From NCBI GenBank assembly GCA_011390435.1, contig JAABSK010000068.1:1-11528 (forward strand): a stretch of 11,528 bases of DNA, written 5' to 3'. The position numbers were made by a program, and so were the translations under genes. A model generated the notes under the pieces. The model searched no databases. It saw only the letters and a list, made by a program, of their open reading frames with translations, and was not told the origin of the DNA. Positions within the stretch are counted from its first letter, which is position 1, and the number at the start of each line of letters is the position of its first letter. Shown piece by piece: positions 1 through 7,236 of the stretch. The DNA is from Desulfobacteraceae bacterium (lineage in GTDB: Bacteria; Desulfobacterota; Desulfobacteria; Desulfobacterales; Desulfobacteraceae).

Positions 1-1239
1 ATAGACAGCCGTGCCGGAAAAAGTGTTCAGTGATGGATTCATGGCTCCGGTCACCACAATGCGCTTATATCCCATATAGTCAAGGAGAATCGAGACACGC
101 CCATCCGATGACACGTCCCAGGACGTGACACTGCCCTGATAGTTCAAATTATCAATGGTAGCACTGAAGTCTGATTCATCATGCCGTTCAGATCCATTAC
201 CAAAAACATCCCATTCAAAATAAGTAGAAAACGTATCGCCATTATCAAGCGCGGCCTGCCAGACCGTCATTTTATAAACTGACGTGGCCGGCCGGTTCTC
301 ATTCAAAGAATCAACCAGTTCCGAGAGCCCATTGATCAAGCCGTTAAACTCCTGTGCATCGCCTTCATCTTCAAATACAAAAAGGTCATTGATCTGGCTG
401 TCAGTTTCCTGCTCCAGACTGACTTTTGCCTGGGACAAATTGTCATATACCGCCAAAAGGGCTGTTTTTGCAGCCGCAAGATCTGCGCTGCCGGTTGCGG
501 ACAGTTTTAAAAAATTGGGATATCTGGCCAGAAGCTGATTCAAAAACCCCGGCAAAATGTCTGGCATGCCTGAATTTCCCAGTGCAACCAGCTCCTGGAT
601 ATCTACGCCATCAAGATCATGGGCAGAGATCATCAGGGCCAGTGTTTTCAGTGTGTTGAGCGCGCCTTTGATCATCAGCACATCTGTATAATCGATTTCC
701 AGATTTACCGTGTCGTTCACCTCCTGAGCGGTCAGAACAATGCTGATGGCAGGCTCGATGACTGAAAGACCTGCAAGTGAGCGATCAATCACCGTGACCA
801 GTCCCGGGCCCAAAATGTTTCGGACATCATCGCCATCCGGCATACCCGCCGGCGGGTTATACATGCCTGAAAGCTGGGGCAATTCACCAAAAGGAGCGCT
901 TGCCTCTATCAATTCATCAAGATAAAAAGGAATTCCCAGGGCTGAAAGAATATCTGCGATGGTTTGAAACCCGTTGCCGTCACCTTTTTCCAGAATAAAT
1001 GCCGCTGTCTGGGTAACCGCATAAAAAAACTGGGCCTGCTGATCCGCTGCGTCCGCCTGAACCGCAGCGCCAAATTTATTATTGGCATCAATGATTCCCT
1101 GATAGGTTGGTTTGCCGCTTTTAAACATCAGATCACGGCCCTGATTTACCAGGTCATCAGACTGCTGTGATGCCGACAGCATCACAGGGAAAAGAACTGC
1201 AAAAAAAACAACCCAGGTGCGAACGAAATATTGATACAT
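1..1239 (-). CDS. Exported protein of unknown function (partial, 3' end off the left edge)
   Basis: I do not recognise this family. The frame is open without a stop from the ATG at 1239 to the window edge (413 codons), so the C terminus is missing. The start follows an excellent ribosome binding site (AGGAGG at 1244-1249). Residues 1-23 form a signal peptide: Tyr/Arg-containing start, hydrophobic stretch from about 9 to 22, likely cleavage after Leu-Ser-Ala. Residues 25-85 are helical and faintly TPR-like (a small-residue pattern around Asn-Lys-Phe-Gly-Ala-Ala, then an Ala/Gln-rich helix). Residues 90-315 are mostly helical with many Leu/Ala and Asp/Glu. From about 320 the composition changes to aromatic, Gly, Ser and Thr-rich segments that look like beta strands, for example around 335-413. 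No catalytic motif is evident. It lies 99 nt after the TPR gene. Export is well supported; a role as a substrate or accessory of the neighbouring T2SS is only inference. Confidence 0.85.
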   Translation of the reverse strand, partial: MYQYFVRTWVVFFAVLFPVMLSASQQSDDLVNQGRDLMFKSGKPTYQGIIDANNKFGAAVQADAADQQAQFFYAVTQTAAFILEKGDGNGFQTIADILSALGIPFYLDELIEASAPFGELPQLSGMYNPPAGMPDGDDVRNILGPGLVTVIDRSLAGLSVIEPAISIVLTAQEVNDTVNLEIDYTDVLMIKGALNTLKTLALMISAHDLDGVDIQELVALGNSGMPDILPGFLNQLLARYPNFLKLSATGSADLAAAKTALLAVYDNLSQAKVSLEQETDSQINDLFVFEDEGDAQEFNGLINGLSELVDSLNENRPATSVYKMTVWQAALDNGDTFSTYFEWDVFGNGSERHDESDFSATIDNLNYQGSVTSWDVSSDGRVSILLDYMGYKRIVVTGAMNPSLNTFSGTAVY

Positions 1240-1338
1240 CTCTCCTCCTTTTGGCGATAAAATACACGGCACTTTTTTTGTTTGAAGCAGCTTAGTACGT
1301 ATCGTTTTTGAAGTCAATCGATCCGATAGACAAAAGTG
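1240..1338 (-). promoter_or_regulatory. Intergenic gap with a possible weak promoter
   Basis: This is the only sizeable gap between genes in the window. On the minus strand there is a TTGACT hexamer at 1317-1312 that matches a sigma-70 -35 box in five of six positions, followed 17 nt later by TAAGCT at 1294-1289, a poor -10 box matching three of six. The rest is AT-rich. No rho-independent terminator (GC stem plus U run) was found after the TPR gene stop. A promoter here would separate the exported protein from the secretion operon, but the sequence support is slight. Confidence 0.2.
1244..1249 (-). promoter_or_regulatory. Strong Shine-Dalgarno for the left-edge exported protein
   Basis: The minus strand reads AGGAGG followed by a 4-nt spacer (AGAG) and the ATG at 1239; read as GGAGGAG it lies even closer. 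It is the best ribosome binding site in the window and fixes the start of the exported protein. It suggests independent, efficient translation of this gene rather than coupling to the gene before it. Confidence 0.75.
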
Positions 1339-2322
1339 CTAAAAATGATAATGAAACATCAGTGCCAGTTCCATACGATCGTCTTTTGCCTGAAACGATA
1401 AATGCGAGAATGGCTTGTCCTGCTGCGATTTCATCTTTTCAATATAGGTCTGCTGCTGCCGGGCATTGTATTTATGCGCACTGCTGACAGCACCATAAAT
1501 GTTACCGGTATAAAACCCGGATTCAACAAAGGCAATACTCCCTCCCAGATACGGATTGTCATTTTCAAAGGATTGCCAGGCCGCCAGCATCAAAGCAGTG
1601 TTCAGCAGGAAAGAAACCGCCGCATCCCGATATCGTTCACCATAAAGAAACCCGGCACCAGGAACAATCGAAAGCCATCCAGCCAGGGCTGGATTTTTTT
1701 GGTTTATCTTTTTCATTCCATCCAGTTGGCTGAAAATCTGCTGGACATTATAGTGTTTTTTGCCTTCTTCGCTGATCAAAGAAAAGTATTTCCGGGCTTC
1801 TTTGACGGGATACACCGGATAATCCACGCCCGCCTGAATCTGATCGCCATGGTCCAGCATCAGCCAGCCAAGGGTAAAATAGACGTGATCATTGCGTCTT
1901 TCATCACTGGACAGTGTCAGCAGATTGCGCAGTACCAGCACACCCTCTCCTGGTTTTCCAGCCGCCACATAAATCTCACTGAGTTTCATCATGGCTGGAA
2001 ACGCAACCTTGGCTGAAGAAAGATCAAACGCCGCTTTTTTTAAATGTCGGACCGCATCTTCCAGTCTTCCGGCATTGAAAAAAGCAAGGCCGGCCTGATA
2101 TCGCGCCTCTGGTACTCGGGAATGTTTGGGAAACAGATAGATAAAGCGAACGAATTCATTGGCCGCCGCTGAAAATTCTTCATCTGTAAACAGGGTCTGA
2201 GCCAGCTGAAACTGATCGTCAGAACGCAAAAGAATGGTGTCATCCACACGGGTATCCGCCGCACCTGCACTGACCGGACACAGCAAAAACCCACACAATA
2301 TGACCAGCAGCCATTTTCTCAT
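1339..2322 (-). CDS. Exported TPR protein with C-terminal DUF5683-like membrane domain
   Basis: This 327-residue envelope protein has a signal peptide at 1-21 (Arg-Lys, hydrophobic core, Ala-Gly-Ala cleavage). Residues 35-160 are TPR-like helical hairpins (for example Gln-Leu-Ala...Phe...Ala-Ala-Asn-Glu-Phe at 39-57, then repeats around 72-98 and 109-135), resembling periplasmic TPR scaffolds such as the YbgF/BamD type. Residues 208-285 form a different domain: an Asn-Pro-Ala-Leu-Ala start, a Pro-Gly-Ala-Gly turn at 221-224 and two hydrophobic segments (about 213-226 and 233-249), similar to the DUF5683 kind of small membrane domain. The protein ends in alternating hydrophobic residues and a terminal Phe, like an outer-membrane beta signal. 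Its ATG overlaps the stop of the yidD-like gene (ATGA), so the two are probably made together. The family assignment comes from pattern only, and the function is unknown. Confidence 0.8.
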   Translation of the reverse strand: MRKWLLVILCGFLLCPVSAGAADTRVDDTILLRSDDQFQLAQTLFTDEEFSAAANEFVRFIYLFPKHSRVPEARYQAGLAFFNAGRLEDAVRHLKKAAFDLSSAKVAFPAMMKLSEIYVAAGKPGEGVLVLRNLLTLSSDERRNDHVYFTLGWLMLDHGDQIQAGVDYPVYPVKEARKYFSLISEEGKKHYNVQQIFSQLDGMKKINQKNPALAGWLSIVPGAGFLYGERYRDAAVSFLLNTALMLAAWQSFENDNPYLGGSIAFVESGFYTGNIYGAVSSAHKYNARQQQTYIEKMKSQQDKPFSHLSFQAKDDRMELALMFHYHF

Positions 2323-2702
2323 TTGTCAGACCACCAGAAATCATTGTTCGCAACCGGATCATAGACGAATCTCTTACGATCAACGAAATGAACCGGTGAT
2401 TGCGTTTTTTCATCGCCCCCGCATCGGACCAGTCGATCCATGCCCATGATCCACCCGACAAAGACCCCGTGTTTTTCAATGCTCGCCTTTGTATAGTGAG
2501 AGCAGGACGGGTACATGGGACATCGGTCTCCATCAATCGGAGAAATGAAAGTTTCATAAACATCAAAAATGCCGGTCAGAAGCTTGTTTTCATGATCGTC
2601 AGAGATTGCAGGTGCTGCAGACAGAAAAACAAAACCGCAGCAGACAAAAAAAACAGCTGCCCGGCAGGCGAAATGATGACACCAATCATCCCTGGGTGAC
2701 AC
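2319..2702 (-). CDS. YidD-family protein with an N-terminal signal peptide
   Basis: The product (127 residues from the chosen start) contains the YidD core: Tyr-Glu-Thr-Phe-Ile-Ser-Pro at 49-55, the Cys-x5-Cys-Ser-x-Tyr block at 61-70, Ala-Ser-Ile-Glu-Lys-His-Gly at 73-79, Arg-Leu-Val-Arg-Cys at 90-94, and a late Tyr-Asp-Pro-Val at 114-117. All three characteristic cysteines (61, 67, 94) are kept. Canonical YidD is a protein of roughly 70-100 residues that binds the cytosolic face of the inner membrane and helps YidC insertion. Here a hydrophobic stretch at 15-30 followed by Ala-Pro-Ala looks like a cleavable signal peptide, which would put the core in the periplasm. About 12 extra residues separate the third Cys from the Asp-Pro-Val motif. 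I chose GTG at 2702 because GAGGAGG lies 6 nt upstream inside gspE; an in-frame ATG at 2753 lacks such a site. Family membership is confident, but the role here is unknown. Confidence 0.85.
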   Translation of the reverse strand: MSPRDDWCHHFACRAAVFFVCCGFVFLSAAPAISDDHENKLLTGIFDVYETFISPIDGDRCPMYPSCSHYTKASIEKHGVFVGWIMGMDRLVRCGGDEKTQSPVHFVDRKRFVYDPVANNDFWWSDK

Positions 2703-4377
2703 GCAGAACCTCCTCGATGGTTGTAATGCCGGCAAAAATTTTTTCAACACCATCCTGCATCAATGTTTTCATGTTGGTTTCAATGGAAAGGTCCCTGATT
2801 TTTGTTGAATCCGATGTTTTTAAAATAAGGGACTTATGATGATGATCCAGAACCAGTATCTCAAATATCGGCATCCGGCCCTTGTATCCGGTTTGAATAC
2901 ACTTGCTGCATCCTCTGGCCCGAAAAATCGTTTTGTGAAGACAATTTTCCGGCGAAAGCCCGATGCGTTTTAACGTAATTTCGTCTGGAACATATTCTTC
3001 CTTGCAGTGATCGCACAAAATACGAATCAGTCGCTGGGCAATCACAGCCCGGACAGCCGATGTGATTAAAAACGGCTCAATTCCGATATCCACCAGCCGG
3101 GTGATCGCGCTGGCAGCATCATTTGTATGGAGTGTTGACAATACCAGATGACCGGTCAAGGCTGACTGAATCGCGATAGAGGATGTCTCATGATCCCGGA
3201 TTTCACCGATGAGAATAACATCCGGGTCCTGACGGACAATCGAGCGAAGACTCTTGGCAAATGTCAGACCGATTTTGGTATTCACCTGTATCTGGCTGAT
3301 GCCTTCAAGCTTATATTCAACCGGATCTTCAACCGTTATAATGTTGATATCCGGCTGGTTGATCTCGGAGAGCATGGCGTACAATGTGGTGGTTTTACCA
3401 CTGCCTGTCGGTCCGGTCATCAGGATAATGCCATTGGACAGACGTGATAACTTACGGATAAGCTCCAGGTTTTCAGTTGAAATGCCAAATTCAGACAATG
3501 TCAAGAGCGAGCTGGATTTGTCCAGCAGCCGCAAGACCACCCGTTCGCCCAAAGCTGTTGGAATGGTGGAAATACGGATATCAATGTCTTTATTTCCAAT
3601 TCTGACTTCGATACGGCTGTCCTGGGGCAGACGCTTTTCAGCAATGTCCATATCCGCCATCACCTTGATGCGGGTAATCAGGGCAGACTGGGTCCATTTA
3701 GGCGGTTCAAGCAGTTCATATAAAATACCGTCAATCCGGTAGCGGACTTTCAAACTGCTGGCACCAGGCTCAATATGAATGTCACTGGCTTTGGCCTTGA
3801 CCGACTGGGAAATAATATGGTTTACCAGCTTGATGATGGGCGCATCACTGGTATCATCAAGAAGATCTGACGTCTGCTTGATTTCACTGATAATGCTGTC
3901 ATCATCTTCCATATCATCCACAATTTTCTGGGCACTGTCGCTTTTCTTGTCATAAAAATTATTAATGGTTGATAAAATTTCACCCCGGGTTGACAAGACC
4001 AGTTGAAATTTACTGATTTTCAGCAAAGACACCAGGTCATCGACTGCCTGAAGGCTGTCTGGATCATTGATAGCAATCTGTGCAGGCGCAGATGCAAGCA
4101 TCAGCGGAACCATTGCATATTTTTTTAAAAAATGAATGGGGACGGTATTGGTAAAATCAGAATCTGCAGTGTCCACTTCCAGCCGGTGAGATACCGGGAT
4201 ATCGTACTGTTCGGAAAACACCGACAGCATGTTTTTTTCTGTTACAATTTTTTTTTTGATCAGAGACTGGCCCAGGGATTCACCCTGTTTTTTTGCTGCT
4301 TCTTCTGCAGCAAAAATCATCTGCCGGGATACACCAAACCGGTCAGCCACAATATCTGAAATGCTGTTGAATTTCAT
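2686..4377 (-). CDS. gspE: Type II secretion ATPase GspE
   Basis: This is the cytoplasmic hexameric ATPase that powers pseudopilus assembly by the T2SS, held at the membrane by GspL. The 563-residue length is usual for the family. An N-terminal GspE/MshEN-type domain spans about 1-145, followed by an acidic linker at 153-178. The N2 domain begins near 179 (Ser-Asp-Ile-His-Ile-Glu-Pro at 198-204). The ATPase core has a Walker A GPTGSGKT at 322-329, an Asp box around 347-354, a Walker B region with Gly-Glu-Ile-Arg-Asp at 391-395 and a His box TGHLVLSTLHTNDA at 408-421. Four cysteines (455, 458, 490, 493) make the zinc-binding C-x2-C...C-x2-C element typical of GspE and PilB. Its ATG overlaps the gspD stop (ATGA). 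A run of ten A lies at codons 41-44. gspF, the usual next gene, is absent; a yidD-like gene follows. PilB is the alternative, but GspC and GspN nearby favour GspE. Confidence 0.96.
   Translation of the reverse strand: MKFNSISDIVADRFGVSRQMIFAAEEAAKKQGESLGQSLIKKKIVTEKNMLSVFSEQYDIPVSHRLEVDTADSDFTNTVPIHFLKKYAMVPLMLASAPAQIAINDPDSLQAVDDLVSLLKISKFQLVLSTRGEILSTINNFYDKKSDSAQKIVDDMEDDDSIISEIKQTSDLLDDTSDAPIIKLVNHIISQSVKAKASDIHIEPGASSLKVRYRIDGILYELLEPPKWTQSALITRIKVMADMDIAEKRLPQDSRIEVRIGNKDIDIRISTIPTALGERVVLRLLDKSSSLLTLSEFGISTENLELIRKLSRLSNGIILMTGPTGSGKTTTLYAMLSEINQPDINIITVEDPVEYKLEGISQIQVNTKIGLTFAKSLRSIVRQDPDVILIGEIRDHETSSIAIQSALTGHLVLSTLHTNDAASAITRLVDIGIEPFLITSAVRAVIAQRLIRILCDHCKEEYVPDEITLKRIGLSPENCLHKTIFRARGCSKCIQTGYKGRMPIFEILVLDHHHKSLILKTSDSTKIRDLSIETNMKTLMQDGVEKIFAGITTIEEVLRVTQG
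2709..2714 (-). promoter_or_regulatory. Shine-Dalgarno inside gspE that sets the yidD-like start
   Basis: The minus strand carries AGGAGG, 6 nt before the GTG at 2702, inside the last codons of gspE. The resulting gene overlaps gspE by 17 nt. The strong site, and the shift it makes in the predicted N terminus, are why the shorter GTG start is preferred over the ATG at 2753. Confidence 0.7.
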
Positions 4378-6332
4378 TCTTCCTGCCCACTGCTGATATC
4401 CAGATTTCGATGCCGGTACATGGGAATACTCTCGTTTTTTATCTCATTGATCTGTTGATCTTTTTCCTGGAAAACCTCGTCTGCCTCCTCTGGGTTCTCA
4501 ATGATCCTCGGGGTCAGAAAAATGTATAGATTGGTCTGAACTCCTTCCCTGGCAGTTGATTTGAATAAATTCCCCACAACCGGTATTCCGCCAAGACAGG
4601 GAACCTGATAATCCGATGAATTTAAATCTTCACCGATTAAACCGCCGATCACGACCGTTGCCTGATCTTTGACCACAACCGTGGTCTCAGCCGTTCGTTT
4701 CAGGGTGGTGGGTGTCGTGTTTGTTTCCTTTGACGTTAACTTTTCAACCTTCTGATAAATGTTCAAGCGCACAAATCGTCCCTGGCTGATCTGAGGCGTA
4801 ATTTTCAGCACCACCCCGACATCTTTATATTCAAATGAATTGTAATTCTGCTCCCCTGAACCGCTTGTGGTCAGAAAAGGAATATTTTCGCCCACACTGA
4901 TTTCAGCTTCCTCATTATCAATGGTTAATATCTGGGGGGTTGAAATGATACGGATTTTTTCATTTTTTTTCACCGCCCGGATTGCCGCACCAATATTCGG
5001 GAAAACAATGCCGCCGATATTGATGGATTCACCCATCACGCCTAAGGCAAACCCGCCTGGAACCGCAAGGGCATTATTGGCATCAAGACCGGGAAGCGCA
5101 TTGACACCGGCATCACTTTCCCGCGTAAACCCGCCATAAACCCCCATATTTCGCCCGTCAAGCGTCCCGGCAGATGTTCCGGCAATCCATTCAACACCCA
5201 GGGAAAAATCTTCTGTATCGCGGATTTCCATGATCAGTGCCTCAATATAAACCATGGGCCGGGGAATATCCAGTTTCTGGATAATGTTTTCAAGCACCTG
5301 ATAGTCATCCTTATCTGCCATGATAATCAGGCTGTTTGTGGCTTTGTCATGGGTTATCTTTACCTTGTCTGAAACAATCGGAGTGGTCTGCTTGCCTGCT
5401 TCCGGCTTGGCCGCATTCTCTGAAAGCGACTGCAGGACAGTCGCCAGATCTTCAGCTTTTGCGTTTTCAAGATAATAGACCTGTATTTTAGCATCACTGC
5501 GCGGAACTTCCCGGTCGATGAGTGAGATCAGCTCCTTGACCTTTAATGTATCAAAATCATTTGCCAGCAGAACAATGGTATTGGTCCGTTCATCCGCAAC
5601 AAAATGGGTCATCTGATCCGGGGCTGTCTTCTTTCCGGCAGCGGCCTGGGCCTGAAAAAGCGTGGACAGCATTTTTACCAGAGTTGCAGCATCTGCGTGT
5701 TGGATGGGCAGAACCGTGATCTGTCGTCCCACATCCTTGATATCGATTACCTGAATGATTTTCATCATTCGTTTGATATTGGAATACACATCCGTAACAA
5801 TGAGGGTGTTTGTCGGCGCATAGCTCAGAATGACGCTCCCTTTAGACATCAGCGGAGCAAAAAGCTGCTTGATCAGCTCTGCCTCTGCATAGGTCAGCGG
5901 AATTAACTGGGTAACAATTTTATCTTCTGTATCACCCAGAATATTCTGTAACCGGGTTTCGACATTTTTGGACCGGGCATCTGGAATGGGAATAATTTTA
6001 GAAATTTCACCTGCCCGGACAGCCGTGAATCCATGGACCTCAAGAACCGATTCAAAAACTTTATAGGCTTCCTCCACCGTTATCTTGCCCGGTGAAAGGA
6101 TATTCACATTGCCTTTGACCTGGCTGTCGATAATAAAATTCTCGTTTGTCAACTCACTGATAAATTTGATAAAAACACGGATATCCACTTCGTCAAAATC
6201 AATCGAAACATATTTTGTCGTCTCAGTGTCTTCAGCTTCCTGGGCAGACACCAGATCAAGTGGAAAAAAACCTGCCCATATGCCCATGATGATCAGTAGT
6301 GAAATAAATTTTACGTATTGCCGTTTCATCAT
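4374..6332 (-). CDS. gspD: Type II secretion secretin GspD
   Basis: This protein forms the outer-membrane channel through which folded T2SS substrates leave. From the chosen start it is 652 residues. A signal peptide spans 1-30 (Met-Lys-Arg, hydrophobic core, cleavage after Val-Ser-Ala). An N0 domain follows at about 40-115, with N1, N2 and N3 repeats at about 138-200, 204-275 and 283-358, each with the Asn-Thr-Leu/Ile-Ile-Val type core. The secretin domain runs from about 360 to 612 and contains the signature Val-Pro-x-Leu-Gly-x-Ile-Pro-x-x-Gly-x-Leu-Phe at 577-590. The 40-residue charged tail does not resemble a pilotin-binding S domain, and there is no lipobox. I chose ATG at 6332 (10 nt after gspC, AAGG 8 nt upstream, signal peptide at the very N terminus). 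The frame stays open upstream to 6398, but that would overlap gspC and bury the signal peptide. It overlaps gspE by 4 nt. Confidence 0.96.
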   Translation of the reverse strand: MMKRQYVKFISLLIIMGIWAGFFPLDLVSAQEAEDTETTKYVSIDFDEVDIRVFIKFISELTNENFIIDSQVKGNVNILSPGKITVEEAYKVFESVLEVHGFTAVRAGEISKIIPIPDARSKNVETRLQNILGDTEDKIVTQLIPLTYAEAELIKQLFAPLMSKGSVILSYAPTNTLIVTDVYSNIKRMMKIIQVIDIKDVGRQITVLPIQHADAATLVKMLSTLFQAQAAAGKKTAPDQMTHFVADERTNTIVLLANDFDTLKVKELISLIDREVPRSDAKIQVYYLENAKAEDLATVLQSLSENAAKPEAGKQTTPIVSDKVKITHDKATNSLIIMADKDDYQVLENIIQKLDIPRPMVYIEALIMEIRDTEDFSLGVEWIAGTSAGTLDGRNMGVYGGFTRESDAGVNALPGLDANNALAVPGGFALGVMGESINIGGIVFPNIGAAIRAVKKNEKIRIISTPQILTIDNEEAEISVGENIPFLTTSGSGEQNYNSFEYKDVGVVLKITPQISQGRFVRLNIYQKVEKLTSKETNTTPTTLKRTAETTVVVKDQATVVIGGLIGEDLNSSDYQVPCLGGIPVVGNLFKSTAREGVQTNLYIFLTPRIIENPEEADEVFQEKDQQINEIKNESIPMYRHRNLDISSGQEE

Positions 6333-6342
6333 ATAACCGACC

Positions 6343-7236
6343 TTATTTGATTGAATACTGTATTGTACCTGATTTGCCGTTCCGCAACACTTTGACATCG
6401 CTGTTCAAAGGGCCTTCTTTCTGATTAAACGTTTCATATATCTGCGCCACGTCATGGATCGATTTGATATCCTTGTCATTGATACCGGAGATCACATCAC
6501 CATTTTTCAACCCCAGTTTTGTGGAAAGGAGCGAATCTTTTTGAATATTTGTCAACCGGAATCCTTCCATTTTGCCCCTGCGAATATAATGTCGGACCCG
6601 CACCTGTTTCCGGATATCTTCTGATTTTGCCATCAGATTGCTGATATCATCCCGGCTTAACGCCACCTTTTCAACAAATCCGTCTTTTGTGTCAACCTGT
6701 GCCGCATTGGATAACACTGGCGCATGTTTGGGTGTTTCTTCGGCATTGTCCTTTTGAAGCATCTCCAGAATTTCTTCCCTGCCGTTTACCAGCAGGACAA
6801 CCCGGCCCTTCATAATCGACTTGATCGTGGCCTGTTCAATGAAGTCCCCTTCTGCATACAGCATCTGCCGGGGATCTCCCTTTTTGTTGATGACAGCCAG
6901 GGGTTCAGACCCGGTACCGGTAATGGTGCCTTTTAGTTCGAGTTTCAGTTTGGTCAGCTGGATCTCTTTTTCCGGTTCTTTTTCAGGCGCAGCCACCTTG
7001 GGTGCCGGAGGCGCTTTTACGACATTTGTCTGAAACAGATCTCTTTGGGTCACCTGGGCATAATGGGACTGGGGCAGAAACTTTTTTTGTTCTGCTGCCG
7101 TCTGCCTGGCCTGAGACACACTGAGCGAATCGCTTGTGTTAAATTTTTCCACCACATATCCGTAGAATACAGACACACCAGCATCAGCAATCATAAAAAT
7201 CAAACCCAGATGGATGAGTACAAACAATCGTTTCAT
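6343..7236 (-). CDS. gspC: Type II secretion coupling protein GspC (HR + PDZ)
   Basis: GspC links the inner-membrane platform to the secretin and contributes to substrate choice. The 297-residue protein has a short Lys-Arg cytoplasmic start, one transmembrane segment at about 5-27, a Pro/Glu/Lys-rich linker at 74-92 and a homology region (HR) domain at about 93-160, which in known systems binds the N0 domain of GspD. A C-terminal PDZ domain spans about 208-295, with Gly-Phe-Arg-Leu at 225-228 and Leu-Gly-Leu-Lys-Asn-Gly-Asp-Val-Ile at 241-249. The Arg-Asp-Leu-Phe motif at 65-68 is the usual conserved segment before the linker. Its ATG overlaps the gspN stop (ATGA), with AGGG just upstream; gspD follows after 10 nt. 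The PDZ domain is what most clearly marks the cluster as T2SS rather than type IV pilus. Confidence 0.93.
   Translation of the reverse strand: MKRLFVLIHLGLIFMIADAGVSVFYGYVVEKFNTSDSLSVSQARQTAAEQKKFLPQSHYAQVTQRDLFQTNVVKAPPAPKVAAPEKEPEKEIQLTKLKLELKGTITGTGSEPLAVINKKGDPRQMLYAEGDFIEQATIKSIMKGRVVLLVNGREEILEMLQKDNAEETPKHAPVLSNAAQVDTKDGFVEKVALSRDDISNLMAKSEDIRKQVRVRHYIRRGKMEGFRLTNIQKDSLLSTKLGLKNGDVISGINDKDIKSIHDVAQIYETFNQKEGPLNSDVKVLRNGKSGTIQYSIK

Noticed and set aside
1269..1339. Inverted repeat GCACTTTT / AAAAGTGC flanking the gap after the TPR gene
   Set aside because: The arms are only 8 bp, AT-rich and about 55 nt apart with no U run after the second arm, so it is not a convincing terminator or operator; chance is likely.
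1402..2016. 204-codon open frame on the plus strand
   Set aside because: It lies wholly antisense to the TPR gene, has no good ribosome site and its product shows no family pattern.
3254..3742. 162-codon open frame on the plus strand
   Set aside because: It runs antisense through the conserved ATPase core of gspE, where strong codon constraint readily produces long reverse frames.
6333..6398. 22-residue N-terminal extension of GspD
   Set aside because: It would overlap the end of gspC and place the signal peptide after 22 residues; the ATG at 6332 has a ribosome site and a normal signal peptide.
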